Source: Bryobacterales bacterium (lineage in GTDB: Bacteria > Acidobacteriota > Terriglobia > Bryobacterales > Bryobacteraceae). Taken from it: a stretch of DNA of 64,000 nt. The number at the start of each line of letters is the position of its first letter. Position 1 is the stretch's first letter. Shown piece after piece: positions 17,640 through 25,279 of this stretch. The notes under the pieces were generated by a model, which made no database searches, was not told the origin of the DNA, and saw only the letters and a program-made list of their open reading frames with translations. The stretch spans positions 1 through 64,000 of the forward strand of contig JAFAQY010000023.1 in NCBI GenBank assembly GCA_019261985.1, read 5' to 3'. Both the position numbers and the translations under genes were made by a program.

Positions 17640-18017
17640 ATGCAGCTCTTGATCCGTTGGGTGATCACCAGTATTGCTCTGTTCATGGCTGCGTGGCTCG
17701 TGCCAGGGATCCACGTCGGCGGGAACGGGTGGATAGAAGTCGTTGTGATGGCTGTAATCCTGGGGCTTGTGAACGCGATCGTGCGGCCGGTGCTCGAACT
17801 ACTCTCGTGCCCGCTGATCCTCCTGACGCTGGGATTTTTTGTCCTGGTGATCAACGCGTTTACTTTATGGCTCGCCTCAGCCCTTGCCGTCAATTTCTTC
17901 CATGTCAATTTTCACGTGGACGGCTTCTTCCCGGCGTTCTTCGGCGCTCTGGTAGTTAGCATTGTATCGGTGATTCTGAACGTGTTCGTGCGCGAAGCCG
18001 AAAGGAACAGAGCTTAA
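17640..18017 (+). CDS. Phage holin family 4 / YvlD-like small membrane protein
   Basis: A 125-residue protein with four predicted hydrophobic segments (LLIRWVITSIALFMAAWLV, the IEVVVMAVILGLVNAIV region, LILLTLGFFVLVINAFTLWL and FGALVVSIVSVILNVFV). The signature GLVNAIVRPVLELLSCPLILLTLG is that of PF04020. Despite the family name these are ordinary chromosomal membrane proteins and are not evidence for a prophage. It overlaps the 3' end of the hydrolase gene by four bases, convergent. Confidence 0.88.
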   Translation: MQLLIRWVITSIALFMAAWLVPGIHVGGNGWIEVVVMAVILGLVNAIVRPVLELLSCPLILLTLGFFVLVINAFTLWLASALAVNFFHVNFHVDGFFPAFFGALVVSIVSVILNVFVREAERNRA

Positions 18018-18721
18018 GCGGCAAGCCACTCCCGCATCGCGCGCGAGACGGCGGACGGTTGTTCCATCGTCACCATGTGACCGGAGTTTTCGACGATTAC
18101 CAGCTTGCTGGAAGGAATTCGGGCAGCCATTTCCTCGTGAACGGAGGGTGGAGACCAGGAGTCCTCCCGCGCGCACAGAATCAGCGCGGGCACTTGGATC
18201 CGCGGCAATAACGGCCCTGCATCCGTGCGATTGAGCAGCGCATGAATCTGAGCTTCAAAAATCCGCGCGGTTTTGCGGCCGAACATTTCAACGATGGCCG
18301 GGATCAGCCACGGATCGGTTCGCCGCGCTGGATGGACCATGCCTTGGACCCACTCCTGTGCCATCGCCCGCACGCCTTGCGACTTGGCGATTTCGAGCAG
18401 CTTGTAGCGGCCCGCGCGTTCTTGCTCGCCGGCCTCGCCCGAGGGCAGGGGCTGGTATTTGGTATCGAAAATCGCCAGGCGCTGAACGCGCTCAGGCGCT
18501 TGGCGAAAGACCTCGAGGACCACTCGCCCTCCCATCGAATGCCCCGCAATCGCGAACCTGGGCGGCGCGTTTTCGAGAATCGCCGACGCCATCGCCTCCA
18601 GCGTATCCAGGCAGCCGTGATCCGGAACCGTGCACTCGGCGACGTCGGGAAGCGCGGCGATTTGCGCTTCCCATACCGTGCGGTCGCACATCAGTCCGGG
18701 AATTAATAAAAGCGGAATCAT
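18014..18721 (-). CDS. Alpha/beta hydrolase
   Basis: A 235-residue alpha/beta-hydrolase. The nucleophile elbow is GHSMGG (about residues 61-66), the acid is probably in LILCAREDSWSPP and the catalytic His is in VENSGHMVTMEQP. The start LLLIPGLMCDRTVWEAQ carries the oxyanion-loop HG-equivalent PGL. No signal peptide, so cytoplasmic. Substrate unknown. Starts 17 bases from the divergent MFS gene. Confidence 0.85.
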   Translation of the reverse strand: MIPLLLIPGLMCDRTVWEAQIAALPDVAECTVPDHGCLDTLEAMASAILENAPPRFAIAGHSMGGRVVLEVFRQAPERVQRLAIFDTKYQPLPSGEAGEQERAGRYKLLEIAKSQGVRAMAQEWVQGMVHPARRTDPWLIPAIVEMFGRKTARIFEAQIHALLNRTDAGPLLPRIQVPALILCAREDSWSPPSVHEEMAARIPSSKLVIVENSGHMVTMEQPSAVSRAMREWLAA

Positions 18722-18738
18722 TTCTATCAGATTAAGCC

Positions 18739-19971
18739 ATGTACACTAAATTAATGGCCACCGTTACGGCGAGCCCCTCCACGTCGAAGGCAGCGGAATC
18801 CACCGCATTCCGCGTTCTCGCGGCGATAAGTTTTTGTCACCTGCTGAATGATTTGATGCAGTCGGTGATTCCCGCGGTTTACCCTATCCTCAAGTCTTCC
18901 TATCATCTGGATTTCGGTCAAATCGGGCTAATAACGTTTACCAGCCAGCTTACTGCGTCGCTGCTGCAACCTGTGGTTGGGATCTATACCGACAAGCGCC
19001 CGACGCCGTACTCGCTCGCCGCCGGAATGGGCTTTACGCTTTTCGGCCTCATTTTGCTTTCTTCGGCGCCGAGTTACGGAACCATTCTTCTGGCGGTGGC
19101 GCTGGTGGGCATGGGCTCGTCCATCTTTCATCCTGAATCTTCGCGCGTGGCGCGAATGGCTTCCGGCGGCCGGCACGGTCTAGCACAGTCCATCTTTCAA
19201 GTCGGCGGAAATTTCGGCACATCGTTGGGTCCGCTGCTGGCGGCCTTCATCGTGGTGCCCGCCGGTCAGCGCAGTATCGCGTGGTTTTCAATCGCCGCTC
19301 TAATTGCCATGATCATTCTTGCGCGCGTGGGCGCCTGGTATAAGCAGCGGCGCTCTGCGGGGAAGAAAAAGTCAGCAGCCGCAGGCCACGCGGAAGCGCT
19401 GCCATCTAAGAAAGTCGCGTTCGCCATCGCGATTCTGATTACGCTCGTCTTCTCCAAATTCGTCTATATGGCGAGCCTCAGCAGCTACTACACGTTCTAC
19501 CTCATCGACAAGTTCCACATCTCCGTGCAGAACGCGCAAGTACACCTTTTTATCTTTCTGGGCGCGGTCGCGGCGGGCACGATTATCGGCGGTCCCGTGG
19601 GCGACCGCATCGGCCGCAAGCACGTAATCTGGTGGTCCATTTTGGGAGTGCTCCCGTTTTCACTATTCCTTCCCTACGCGAACCTGTTCTGGACCAGCAT
19701 CCTGACGGTCTTCATCGGGTTGATGCTGGCGTCAGCCTTCCCAGCCATTGTGGTTTATGCCCAGGAGCTTGTGCCCGGACGCGTCGGCACGATTTCGGGA
19801 CTGTTCTTCGGACTCGCCTTCGGAATGGGCGGCCTCGGTGCGGCGTTGTTGGGCCAGCTCGCGGACCTCACCAGCATCACCCTGGTATATCGCGTGTGCG
19901 CGGTGCTGCCCGCGATCGGCTTGCTTACCTGGCTGCTGCCCAATATAGAGCCTGCCCGCGTGAAGAAGTAG
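18739..19971 (+). CDS. MFS transporter, fosmidomycin-resistance (Fsr) type
   Basis: A 410-residue inner-membrane protein with about twelve transmembrane segments and a central basic loop (KQRRSAGKKKSAAA). Segments such as CHLLNDLMQSVIPAVYPILK, FGQIGLITFTSQLTASLLQPVVG, GSSIFHPESSRVARMASGGRHGLAQSIFQVGGN and GDRIGRK are those of the Fsr subfamily. Probable drug or metabolite efflux; substrate not determined. No Shine-Dalgarno precedes the ATG at 18739; an ATG at 18754 is an alternative start. Confidence 0.88.
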   Translation: MYTKLMATVTASPSTSKAAESTAFRVLAAISFCHLLNDLMQSVIPAVYPILKSSYHLDFGQIGLITFTSQLTASLLQPVVGIYTDKRPTPYSLAAGMGFTLFGLILLSSAPSYGTILLAVALVGMGSSIFHPESSRVARMASGGRHGLAQSIFQVGGNFGTSLGPLLAAFIVVPAGQRSIAWFSIAALIAMIILARVGAWYKQRRSAGKKKSAAAGHAEALPSKKVAFAIAILITLVFSKFVYMASLSSYYTFYLIDKFHISVQNAQVHLFIFLGAVAAGTIIGGPVGDRIGRKHVIWWSILGVLPFSLFLPYANLFWTSILTVFIGLMLASAFPAIVVYAQELVPGRVGTISGLFFGLAFGMGGLGAALLGQLADLTSITLVYRVCAVLPAIGLLTWLLPNIEPARVKK

Positions 19972-20129
19972 GGCAAAACGCCACCCTGCGCGCGATTGCC
20001 AATCGCGCTGGGCGGGATTGTTCGAAACCGCCGAGGCGGATTGGGGCCGGGGGTTGGCAACCCGACCTACTGTCTGAAACCGGCCAGGCGGATTGGCAAT
20101 CGGCCGCGGGTTTGGCAACCCGCCCCACT
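19969..20129. repeat. Family C compound palindrome region, copy 1
   Basis: This 160-bp gap starts in the MFS stop codon (TAGGGC) and holds nested inverted repeats: GCGATTGCCAATCGC, GGGGGTTGGCAACCCG, GATTGGCAATC and CGGGTTTGGCAACCCG. It ends in CGCCCCAC. The cores differ from family B but the layout (several hairpins between stop codon and next promoter) is the same. Confidence 0.7.
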
Positions 20130-20138
20130 GTATATAAT
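20112..20138 (+). promoter_or_regulatory. Candidate sigma-70 promoter, possibly leaderless, of the SurA-like gene
   Basis: A perfect -10 box TATAAT is at 20133-20138, and TTGGCA (one mismatch to TTGACA) at 20112-20117, giving a short 15-base spacer. The -10 ends six bases before the ATG at 20145, so transcription would begin at or next to the start codon. There is no Shine-Dalgarno before that ATG. The -35 candidate is made of family C repeat sequence. Confidence 0.45.
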
Positions 20139-20144
20139 TGATTT

Positions 20145-21281
20145 ATGAGGCTTGTTTCCGCTCTCTTGCTTTCGTCTTCATTATTCGCCGCGCGCGTGGA
20201 TGTGGTGGACGAAATCGTCTGCAAAGTCAACGGGGATATCATCACGCGCAATGACCTCGAGCACGACCGCAAACAGGTCGAAGAGGAGATCAAGCGCGAA
20301 AACCTCACCGGTCCGCGGGCCCAAGAGGTTCTGAACGCGCAGCTAGCCGATCTGCTGCGGAATCGCATCGACCGCCTTCTGTTTGTACAGAAAGCGAAGG
20401 AAATGGACCTGAAGGTCGACACGGAACTGAACAAGCGCATGGCGGATTTGCAACGCCGCTCCGGCATCGCCGATCCTCAGAAGTTTCAGGATTGGGTGAA
20501 AGAACAAGCGGGTATGCCGTATGAGGATTTCCGGGGCGACCAGAGAAATGGGCTGCTAACAGACGCCGTCGTTCGCGAAGAGATTGTCCGCAAGATCAAC
20601 TTCAAGCGCGAGGAATTGGAAAACTATTACAACAACCATAAGTCCGATTACCAGCGCCAGGAACGCATCTTCCTCCGGCAGATTCTTATCTCCACGAATG
20701 GTAAGGACGCCGCTGGAATGGCGGCCGCCGAGAAAAAGGCGAAGGACGTCGCGGCCCGCGCGAAAAAGGGAGAGAAGTTCCCTGACTTGGCCCAATCGAA
20801 TTCAGACGATACAAACACCGCGCAAGATGGCGGCGCTTTGCCTCCTTATGAGAAGGGTCAGTTGCTGCCGGAACTCGAAGGCGCGGTTTGGGATCAGCCC
20901 CGTAATTACATCACCGACCCGATTAAGATCGCCAACGGATTTATTATTCTGAAAGTCGACGAGCACTACAAGGCCGGCCTTGCTTCCTTCGACGAAGTGG
21001 AGAACGAGGTTCAGAACAAAATGCTGAACGATCGCCTTCCACCCGCCGAGCGCGCTTATCTAACCAAACTCCGCGAGTCGGCTTTCTTACAGATTAAGCC
21101 TGGTTATGTCGATTCGGGCGCCGCGCCGGGCAAGGACACTGCCTGGCAGGATCCCGGCGAGCTCAAGCCCGAAACAGTTACCAAGGAAGAGTTGGCCAAG
21201 ACGAAACACAAAAAGCTGCTGAAGATTATTCCCGTTCCCGGCACTTCTACTCCGAACAAGGGCACGTCATCTTCCCGTTGA
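20145..21281 (+). CDS. SurA-like periplasmic peptidyl-prolyl cis-trans isomerase
   Basis: A 378-residue exported protein: signal peptide at about 1-16, a SurA-type N-terminal helical chaperone domain (VDEIVCKVNGDIITRNDLE, LADLLRNRIDRLLFVQKAKE), then one parvulin/PpiC domain at about residues 165-270 (RQILIS, KKGEKFPDLAQSNSDD, GGALPPYEKGQLLPELE). SurA escorts outer-membrane proteins through the periplasm. The C-terminal 70 residues are Lys/Pro-rich and low in complexity. It precedes the OB-HD protein by 19 bases, same strand. Confidence 0.88.
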   Translation: MRLVSALLLSSSLFAARVDVVDEIVCKVNGDIITRNDLEHDRKQVEEEIKRENLTGPRAQEVLNAQLADLLRNRIDRLLFVQKAKEMDLKVDTELNKRMADLQRRSGIADPQKFQDWVKEQAGMPYEDFRGDQRNGLLTDAVVREEIVRKINFKREELENYYNNHKSDYQRQERIFLRQILISTNGKDAAGMAAAEKKAKDVAARAKKGEKFPDLAQSNSDDTNTAQDGGALPPYEKGQLLPELEGAVWDQPRNYITDPIKIANGFIILKVDEHYKAGLASFDEVENEVQNKMLNDRLPPAERAYLTKLRESAFLQIKPGYVDSGAAPGKDTAWQDPGELKPETVTKEELAKTKHKKLLKIIPVPGTSTPNKGTSSSR

Positions 21282-21300
21282 TCGCGATGCAGGCTGCCGG

Positions 21301-22377
21301 ATGAAGTCGCCCTACATAAGCGAGCTTCAAGCCAACGAAACTATTCACGGCGTTTTTCTGGTTGCCCACAAGGACATTCGCCAGAAAAAGAGCGGGGACC
21401 CGTATCTTTCACTTACGCTGTCGGATCGCACCGGCGACCTCGACGCGAAGATGTTCGATAACGCGTCGGACTCCCTGGATACGTTCGATTGCGACGACTT
21501 CGTGCGGGTGAAGGGCCTGCTTCAGGTCTTCCACAACCGCCCGCAGCTTTCGATTCATAAAATCCAGCCCGTGCCGGACACCGAAGTCGATACCGCCGAC
21601 TTCTTTCCGGCGTCCAAACGCGACCGGGACGAAATGTTCCGAGAGCTTCAAACATGGATCGCGGGCGTGGCGAATCCGCATATCAAAGCACTGCTTGACG
21701 CGATGTTCGCGGACCAGTCGATTGCGATTCCTTATCGCTCCGCTCCGGCCGCTAAGAGCGTACATCATAACTGGATCGGCGGCCTGATCGAACACGTTCT
21801 GTCGATGTGCCACATCGCCCGGTTTACGGCGGCCCATTATCCCGGCATCGATTTCGATCTGCTGCTTGCCGGTGTGCTGCTACACGATATCGGCAAGGTA
21901 CGCGAGCTTTCCTTCTCGCGCAGCATCGCGTATACCAGCCAGGGCCAGCTACTTGGCCATATCATGATTGGCGTCGGGATGATCGAAGAGAAGCTGCGCG
22001 GAATCCCGGACTTTCCGGCTCCCATACGCGACCTGCTTCTGCACATGATCATCAGCCATCATGGCGAGCTGGAATACGGCTCTCCGAAGGTTCCGGTATT
22101 TCCAGAAGCGCTGCTGCTGCATCAAATCGACAACCTGGATTCGAAAATGGAGTGCATGCGCGCGCTGATCGAGAAAGACCGTTTAGTCGACGGCGAATGG
22201 ACCGTCTATTCGTCGGCACTGGATCGCTCGGCGCTGAAGAAATCCAAGTTTCTGGAACCGCCGCAGCCCGCCCACAAAGCGGAGGCATCCGTTGCAGCGG
22301 CGGTATCTCCAAAGCCGCAACCGCAACCCTCATCGCCATTCGCAGCGAAGCTGATAAACGCGTTGCGGCGCGAGTAG
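21301..22377 (+). CDS. OB-fold plus HD-domain protein, YhaM-like 3'-5' exoribonuclease
   Basis: A 358-residue cytoplasmic protein. Residues 1-95 form an OB-fold nucleic-acid-binding domain (DPYLSLTLSDRTGDLDAKMF, DFVRVKGLLQVF). Residues 150-285 form an HD domain with the metal ligands His in VHHNWIGGLIEHVL, HD in LLHDIGK, and HH in IISHHGELEYGSP. This is the YhaM architecture, a 3'-5' exonuclease acting on RNA and single-stranded DNA. The tail is Pro/Ala-rich. The TAG stop (22375-22377) is the first triplet of a perfect palindrome shared with lhgO. Confidence 0.88.
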   Translation: MKSPYISELQANETIHGVFLVAHKDIRQKKSGDPYLSLTLSDRTGDLDAKMFDNASDSLDTFDCDDFVRVKGLLQVFHNRPQLSIHKIQPVPDTEVDTADFFPASKRDRDEMFRELQTWIAGVANPHIKALLDAMFADQSIAIPYRSAPAAKSVHHNWIGGLIEHVLSMCHIARFTAAHYPGIDFDLLLAGVLLHDIGKVRELSFSRSIAYTSQGQLLGHIMIGVGMIEEKLRGIPDFPAPIRDLLLHMIISHHGELEYGSPKVPVFPEALLLHQIDNLDSKMECMRALIEKDRLVDGEWTVYSSALDRSALKKSKFLEPPQPAHKAEASVAAAVSPKPQPQPSSPFAAKLINALRRE

Positions 22378-22398
22378 GACAAGCTTAAGCTTGTCCTA
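22375..22398. repeat. Perfect 24-bp family A palindrome giving stop codons to two convergent genes
   Basis: TAGGACAAGCTT followed by its exact reverse complement, with no mismatch. The plus-strand gene ends on the first TAG (22375-22377). The minus-strand gene ends on TAA at 22387-22385 inside the palindrome. As RNA it folds the same way from either side. Confidence 0.95.
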
Positions 22399-23578
22399 CC
22401 ATAGCCGCAATCTCTTCGCCGATCGCTAGTGAGGCCGTCGCTCCGGGGCTTGGCGCATTCACAACGTGGATCTCGCGCTCGCCCGCAATAAAATGGAAAT
22501 CGTCCAGAATCGATCCATCCACCGACATGGCTTGCGCGCGTACGCCTGCTCCGCCCGGCAGCAGATCGTCCATTCGAATCTCCGGAACCAGATGCTGGAG
22601 TGAGCGGCAGAACAGCTCTTTACTGAAAGAACGCCGCAGCTCCGCCCACGACGCATCCGGATATTTGCGCAGAAACTGCCATAAGCCGCCGAACGTGAGC
22701 GCGTCGGCGACATCCCGCAGATTCACATCTGTCTTCGTATAGCCCTCGCGCGCGAACGCGAGCACGGCGTTTGGCCCGCACTCCACGCCTCCGCGAATCA
22801 TGCGCGTGAAATGCACGCCCAAAAAAGGAAACCGGGGATCGGGCACCGGATAAATCAAGTTGCGCACCAGGAACCGGCGCTCCGGCCGGATCAGGTAATA
22901 CTCGCCGCGAAACGGAACGATGCGCACCGAGTCCGCATGGCCGGTGAGAGCCGCCACACGATCCGAATGCAGCCCCGCGCACCCGATAATCCAATCGCTG
23001 AAGGAATCGCCCGAGGAATGCTCGATGCGCCACCCGGTTTTCTCCCGCCGGATCGTCCGCACCTCGGATTTGGTCCGCACCTCGCCGCCTCGCAACCGGA
23101 TCTCATCTACCAGTGCCTCGCAAACGCGCGGATAATCGGCGATTCCTTCCTGCGGCACTCGAATCGCCGCGGCTCCGCTGGCGTGCGGTTCGATTTCTCG
23201 GAGTTCTGCGGGAGTGAGCATCCGCAATCCACTCAAGCCGTTTTGCTGCCCTCGTTCGAATAACGCATTCAGGCGCGGAACTTCATCCCCGGTTGCCGCA
23301 ACCACCACTTTCCCGCAGACCTCGTGCGGGACCGAGTGCCGCCGGCAAAACTCTACCATCTGCTGGATTCCGCGTACGGCGAGCCGCGCCCGCCGCGACC
23401 CCGGCCGGTAATAAAGCCCGCAGTGCAGGACGCCGCTGTTATGTCCGCTCTGGTGCTGAGCGACGGCGGGCTCTTTCTCAAGCACCGTCACGTGCGCGCC
23501 GGGCATTCGCTCCAGCAGGCGAAAGGCTGTCGCCAGGCCAACGATCCCTCCACCTACAATGCTGACACTCGGCGGCAC
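22385..23578 (-). CDS. lhgO: L-2-hydroxyglutarate oxidase/dehydrogenase family FAD enzyme
   Basis: FAD-dependent oxidation of L-2-hydroxyglutarate to 2-oxoglutarate, normally coupled to the quinone pool. With the GTG start at 23578 the protein has 397 residues and begins PPSVSIVGGGIVGLATAFRL, the dinucleotide-binding fold. Other family marks are EKEPAVAQHQSGHNSGVLHCGLYY, HFTRMIRGGVECGPNAVLAFAREGY and the C-terminal VNAPSPGATASLAIGEEIA. The frame is open to 23785, but that extension overlaps aroF and is not conserved-looking. The last residues (GQA) and the stop are encoded by the palindrome. Confidence 0.88.
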   Translation of the reverse strand: MPPSVSIVGGGIVGLATAFRLLERMPGAHVTVLEKEPAVAQHQSGHNSGVLHCGLYYRPGSRRARLAVRGIQQMVEFCRRHSVPHEVCGKVVVAATGDEVPRLNALFERGQQNGLSGLRMLTPAELREIEPHASGAAAIRVPQEGIADYPRVCEALVDEIRLRGGEVRTKSEVRTIRREKTGWRIEHSSGDSFSDWIIGCAGLHSDRVAALTGHADSVRIVPFRGEYYLIRPERRFLVRNLIYPVPDPRFPFLGVHFTRMIRGGVECGPNAVLAFAREGYTKTDVNLRDVADALTFGGLWQFLRKYPDASWAELRRSFSKELFCRSLQHLVPEIRMDDLLPGGAGVRAQAMSVDGSILDDFHFIAGEREIHVVNAPSPGATASLAIGEEIAAMVGQA

Positions 23579-23597
23579 TAACTTATGATAAAGGCAA

Positions 23598-24620
23598 GTG
23601 CTCATCGTAATGACCGCGCAGGCCACGTCCGCCGACGTGGACGCTGTGCGGCGAAAAATCGAAACTCTCGGGTTCCGCGCCCATATCATTCCCGGCGCGC
23701 AGAGAACCGCGATCGGAATTACGGGGAATCCAGGCGCGATCGACCCCGCGGAGTTCCAGGATCTCAACGGAGTCGCCGAAGCCATCCGCGTTTCGAAGCC
23801 TTACAAGCTGGTCAGCCGCGAGGTCAAAAAAGAGAACACCGTGGTGTCGATTCGGGGTGTCCCTGTCGGTGGGGCCGCGGTAGCCTTCTGTGGCGGCCCG
23901 TGCTCGGTGGAGAGCCGGGAGCAAATTCTTGAGTCTGCGCGAGCGGTCAAGGGCGCCGGCGGCCAGTTACTGCGCGGCGGCGCTTACAAGCCGCGAACGT
24001 CGCCTTATGCCTTTCAGGGCCTCGGCGAAGCCGGGCTCAAAATGCTTGCCGACGCCCGCCAGGAGACCGGGTTGGGCATCGTGACGGAGGCTCTCGATGT
24101 CGAAAATTTCGATTTAGTCGAAGAATACGCCGACTGCATTCAGATCGGCGCTCGCAACATGCAAAACTTTTCGCTTCTGCGGCGCGCAGGCCGCGCTAGG
24201 AAACCGGTTTTGCTAAAGCGCGGAATCTCGGCCACGTTGGAAGAATTTCTAATGGCGGCCGAGTACATACTTTCCGGGGGCAACTACCAGGTGATCCTGT
24301 GTGAGCGCGGCGTCCGCACCTTCGCCGATCACAGCCGCAATACACTCGACCTAAGTGTCGTCCCCGCAGTCCAGCGGCTCAGCCATTTGCCGATCGTCGT
24401 CGACCCGAGCCACGGAACCGGCCGCCGCGATCAAGTTCACCCGATGGCTCTCGCCGCCGTCGCCGCCGGCGCAGCGGGTTTACTGGTCGAAATGCATCCG
24501 AGCCCCGATAACGCTCTCTCCGACGGCTATCAGTCGTTGTATCCGCAGCAGTTCGCTGAAGTCGTCCGCGACTGTTCCGCGATCGCACAGGTAATTGCGC
24601 GGAAGCAACCGTTAGTCTAA
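23598..24620 (+). CDS. aroF: 3-deoxy-7-phosphoheptulonate (DAHP) synthase, class I-beta
   Basis: First step of the shikimate pathway: phosphoenolpyruvate + erythrose 4-phosphate to DAHP. The 340 residues include an N-terminal ferredoxin-like regulatory domain (about 1-70, MTAQATSADVDAVRRKIETLGF), as in the Thermotoga enzyme, then the TIM barrel with FCGGPCSVESREQI, LLRGGAYKPRTSPYAFQG, IGARNMQNF, PVLLKRG and VVDPSHGTGRRD. The GTG at 23598 has AAAGG just upstream; ATG 23610 is the alternative. Its 5' end is about 19 bases from divergent lhgO, and its 3' end overlaps mazF by nine bases. Confidence 0.95.
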   Translation: MLIVMTAQATSADVDAVRRKIETLGFRAHIIPGAQRTAIGITGNPGAIDPAEFQDLNGVAEAIRVSKPYKLVSREVKKENTVVSIRGVPVGGAAVAFCGGPCSVESREQILESARAVKGAGGQLLRGGAYKPRTSPYAFQGLGEAGLKMLADARQETGLGIVTEALDVENFDLVEEYADCIQIGARNMQNFSLLRRAGRARKPVLLKRGISATLEEFLMAAEYILSGGNYQVILCERGVRTFADHSRNTLDLSVVPAVQRLSHLPIVVDPSHGTGRRDQVHPMALAAVAAGAAGLLVEMHPSPDNALSDGYQSLYPQQFAEVVRDCSAIAQVIARKQPLV

Positions 24621-24959
24621 ATCGATCGCCGCCTTTACGGCGTCCTCCACATTCACCAATGCTTCGGGAGGGAGAACACCGATCCGCTTCGTCAGCTTCG
24701 CGCGGTCGAGAGTGGTGATCTGATGGCAAACAGCAAAGCTCGCTTTTGCCAAGCCTCCAGCGCCCGCGGGTATTTCGACAACAGTCGGCCCTCGCGTGCC
24801 CTGCGATGTAGAAGTGGAGACGGGAACAACAACAATCGATTTCCAGCGTGGATTCCCGTTGAAGCCGTCGTGCGACAGCACGATTACCGGGCGGCGCCCG
24901 GTTTGTTCAGACCCCGAGCGCGGCATTAGATCCGCCCAATGGACCTCGCCCCGTTTCAT
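24612..24959 (-). CDS. MazF/PemK-family mRNA interferase toxin
   Basis: A 115-residue PemK/MazF toxin. Typical motifs are KRGEVHWADL at the N-terminus, GRRPVIVLSHDGFN, SIVVVPVSTS and the later VCHQITTLDRAKLTKRIGVL, including the Thr/Asp-Arg region involved in RNA cleavage. It overlaps its antitoxin by four bases (ATGA) downstream of it, the usual order. Its 3' end overlaps the aroF 3' end by nine bases on the opposite strand. The protein appears full-length and intact. Confidence 0.92.
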   Translation of the reverse strand: MKRGEVHWADLMPRSGSEQTGRRPVIVLSHDGFNGNPRWKSIVVVPVSTSTSQGTRGPTVVEIPAGAGGLAKASFAVCHQITTLDRAKLTKRIGVLPPEALVNVEDAVKAAIDLD

Positions 24960-25213
24960 TTTGATTTTTTGGCAGTGCCGAGTAGGTGCTCAACTGCCGC
25001 GGATTCGAGATCGGGATCAAGATCCATTTTCGTGCCCGCCACTTTAGACGCGTAGGCAACGATTGCCTCGTGCCTTGCCCTTCGCTTTTGGTGACGTAGC
25101 CAGGCGTCTATCGCTTCCCGCGCCAGCAGCGTTGCCGGAAGACGCGCACGTTCCGCCTCTGTCCTTAGTTGCTTATACGTGTCGTCTGGAAGCGGGAGAT
25201 GGAAGTTCTTCAT
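24956..25213 (-). CDS. Ribbon-helix-helix-type antitoxin of the MazF-like toxin
   Basis: An 85-residue protein with a beta-strand start KNFHLPLPDDTYKQLRTEAERARLPATLLAREAIDAWL split over the ribbon-helix-helix region, followed by a charged C-terminal part that would wrap the toxin. The ATG at 25213 (GGAT upstream) is preferred to an in-frame GTG at 25231. Antitoxin-toxin order and overlap support co-translation; the DNA-binding half probably autoregulates the pair. I do not see a clear operator palindrome. Confidence 0.82.
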   Translation of the reverse strand: MKNFHLPLPDDTYKQLRTEAERARLPATLLAREAIDAWLRHQKRRARHEAIVAYASKVAGTKMDLDPDLESAAVEHLLGTAKKSK

Positions 25214-25279
25214 CCATATCCAGTATGCCACATTGTGATGGCATTGAATCTGCCATCCGAGTGCAATTGCAAGCGGTCG

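Noticed and set aside
17640-18017. Prophage signal from the holin family 4 gene
   Set aside because: The family is a common chromosomal membrane protein; no other phage gene is near.
22385-23785. Longer lhgO reading frame starting at 23785
   Set aside because: The first 69 residues lie antisense to the aroF 5' end, look non-conserved, and precede the normal FAD-binding N-terminus.
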